Below are positions 63,291 through 64,000 of a DNA stretch of 64,000 nt, piece after piece; position 1 is the first letter of the stretch; each line of letters starts with the position of its first letter. The notes under the pieces are model-generated. The model was given only the letters and a program-made list of their open reading frames with translations, made no database searches and had not been told where the DNA came from. Source of the DNA: JADJLQ01 sp038251405 (GTDB taxonomy: Bacteria > Bacteroidota > Bacteroidia > Chitinophagales > Saprospiraceae). The stretch spans positions 20,394-84,393 of the forward strand of contig JBBSBH010000021.1 of NCBI GenBank assembly GCA_038251405.1, given 5' to 3'. The position numbers were made by a program, and so were the translations under genes.

Positions 63291-63590
63291 ATGGCCAACA
63301 AATCATCACAACACATTTTAAATACATCGGCATCACTTTTAGGGTTTTGTCTTTTTGTCATCACCACCTTACACAGTTCTAATTATTCTGCAACGAGTAT
63401 TATTGATGAATTCACCTCTGTTGTAGCACTACTTCTTGTTTTCTCCTGTCTGTTTTCATTCTATTCAATTAAGACAACTAACCTGAAAATAGAAAATCAA
63501 ACAGAAAAAATTGGTGAATCGTTGTTCGGTTTAGCACTGGTGGGCATTCTCATAATTGTATTTTTTTTACTACTAAATATAATTAAATAA
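63291..63590 (+). CDS. Small two- to three-helix membrane protein
   Basis: A 99-residue membrane protein with helices around LLGFCLFVITTLHSS, SVVALLLVFSCLFSFYSI and LFGLALVGILIIVFFLLLNI. No recognisable family. Translated start ATG 63291; a terminator-like hairpin lies just before it. Confidence 0.65.
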   Translation: MANKSSQHILNTSASLLGFCLFVITTLHSSNYSATSIIDEFTSVVALLLVFSCLFSFYSIKTTNLKIENQTEKIGESLFGLALVGILIIVFFLLLNIIK

Positions 63591-63858
63591 ATTCACTGGA
63601 GATATTAATGAAAATGGCTGGGGGATAGTTTTGATTTGACTAAAACTGTAAATCTCCACGGGAAAGGAATAAAGAATTATGATCCCAATACCAATGAATG
63701 TATTTTTATATACACAAACGTATGAAAGAAATGGGAGAGATTTTGTCAGTCCCGGAAACATCGGCCATCACCCATCTCACCATGTAAACAGCTATATTAT
63801 CAGGAATAGAATGAATCCTGTTTTTTTTCTTTAGAAAATCACGTAATTGAGCATAAAG
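63591..63858. other. Intergenic region with coding remnant
   Basis: A short open stretch at 63641-63724 reads TVNLHGKGIKNYDPNTNEC and then stops; it may be the remains of a gene cut by the insertion sequence that follows. I recognise nothing else except the terminator listed separately. Confidence 0.35.
63801..63828 (+). terminator. Intrinsic terminator
   Basis: CAGGA (63801-63805) pairs with TCCTG (63816-63820) around a 10-base loop, followed by eight T (63821-63828). The short stem gives moderate strength. It lies before the left end of the insertion sequence. Confidence 0.5.
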
Positions 63859-64000
63859 AAGGTTCATCGCAATAATGAATACTTTTTCAATATACAGAAA
63901 ATCAGTAGATTGTAATAAAAAGCCATGGATTCAAAAATATTGGAGTACGCCTACGGCATTAAAGGTGTGGATATATTGGAAATTACTTCAATAGAAGGCG
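63859..64000 (+). mobile_element. ISL3-family insertion sequence, left part (runs off the window)
   Basis: Starts with GAAGGTTCATCGCAATAATG, and from there matches 23310 onward with only a few changes. The transposase frame opens at ATG 63925 (MDSKILEYAYGIKGVDILEI) and is intact to the window end, unlike the other copy, where one base is lost after codon 7. Both copies point the same way, about 40.5 kb apart. Confidence 0.85.
63925..64000 (+). CDS. ISL3-family transposase, N-terminal part (truncated by window end)
   Basis: Only the first 25 codons are visible. Assignment rests on the matching but broken copy at 23376-23838, which continues with a CxxC zinc-finger relic and an ISL3-type DDE segment (VAIDMSPAYIKSVTDH). 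The frame shows no interruption here, so this may be the active source copy. Confidence 0.75.
   Translation, partial: MDSKILEYAYGIKGVDILEITSIEG

Noticed and set aside
23310..64000. 40-kb compound transposon between the two ISL3-like copies
   Set aside because: The interval contains core genes (tamB, folP, dnaA), and the left copy is too damaged to mobilise anything. More likely two independent insertions.

Overview
The window looks like chromosomal DNA of a Bacteroidota bacterium, perhaps Saprospiria- or Chitinophagia-like; the class is a guess. The reasons are an AT-rich sequence, genes mostly lacking Shine-Dalgarno sites, several exact TAnnTTTG promoter -7 elements, and typical families (TamB, alpha-2-macroglobulin lipoprotein, DUF2490, LytS/LytTR pair, M23 peptidase of the GPHCCFRF type). 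I saw no tRNA, rRNA or CRISPR array.

Layout. 0-8.7 kb: a short-chain dehydrogenase, an unknown protein, a type II NADH dehydrogenase and a giant alpha-2-macroglobulin. 8.8-22.0 kb: one long sulfate-assimilation and siroheme operon. It starts with a previously unannotated 26-codon leader peptide holding seven consecutive Cys codons (nine Cys in total). cysH, cysD, cysN, a uroporphyrinogen-III methyltransferase, cysJ and cysI follow. Then come a three-domain ALA synthase-HemC-HemD fusion, hemB, an outer-membrane DUF2490 protein and a precorrin-2 dehydrogenase fused to a TSUP transporter. Together these genes reduce sulfate to sulfide and make the sulfite reductase cofactor from glycine and succinyl-CoA. 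22.0-25.3 kb: an M28 peptidase and wreckage of two insertion sequences (ISL3-like and IS1182-like). 25.3-37.6 kb: tamB, folP, an M23 peptidase, an alpha-amylase, a split 5'-nucleotidase and dnaA.

38-63.6 kb: an accessory region rich in stress functions. It holds MscS, an APC permease, two HPF-type ribosome hibernation proteins, peroxiredoxin, OsmC, an SQR-like flavoprotein, a lipoprotein rubrerythrin, an ABC exporter, a LytS/LytTR system, Dps, a zinc alcohol dehydrogenase, a YtxH/holin-like/AI-2E block and small lipoproteins. Five places here carry the same 41-bp bipartite element with an invariant 24-nt spacing between its two conserved blocks. Each lies ahead of a stress gene or gene block, so it looks like the promoter or operator of an undescribed regulon. 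The region also holds relics of dps, osmC and a small WMDH-type gene, showing duplication and decay. The window ends inside a second copy of the ISL3-like element.

The two strongest discoveries are the poly-cysteine leader controlling a self-contained sulfate/siroheme operon, and the five-copy stress element. Family assignments come from reading motifs, not from searches.
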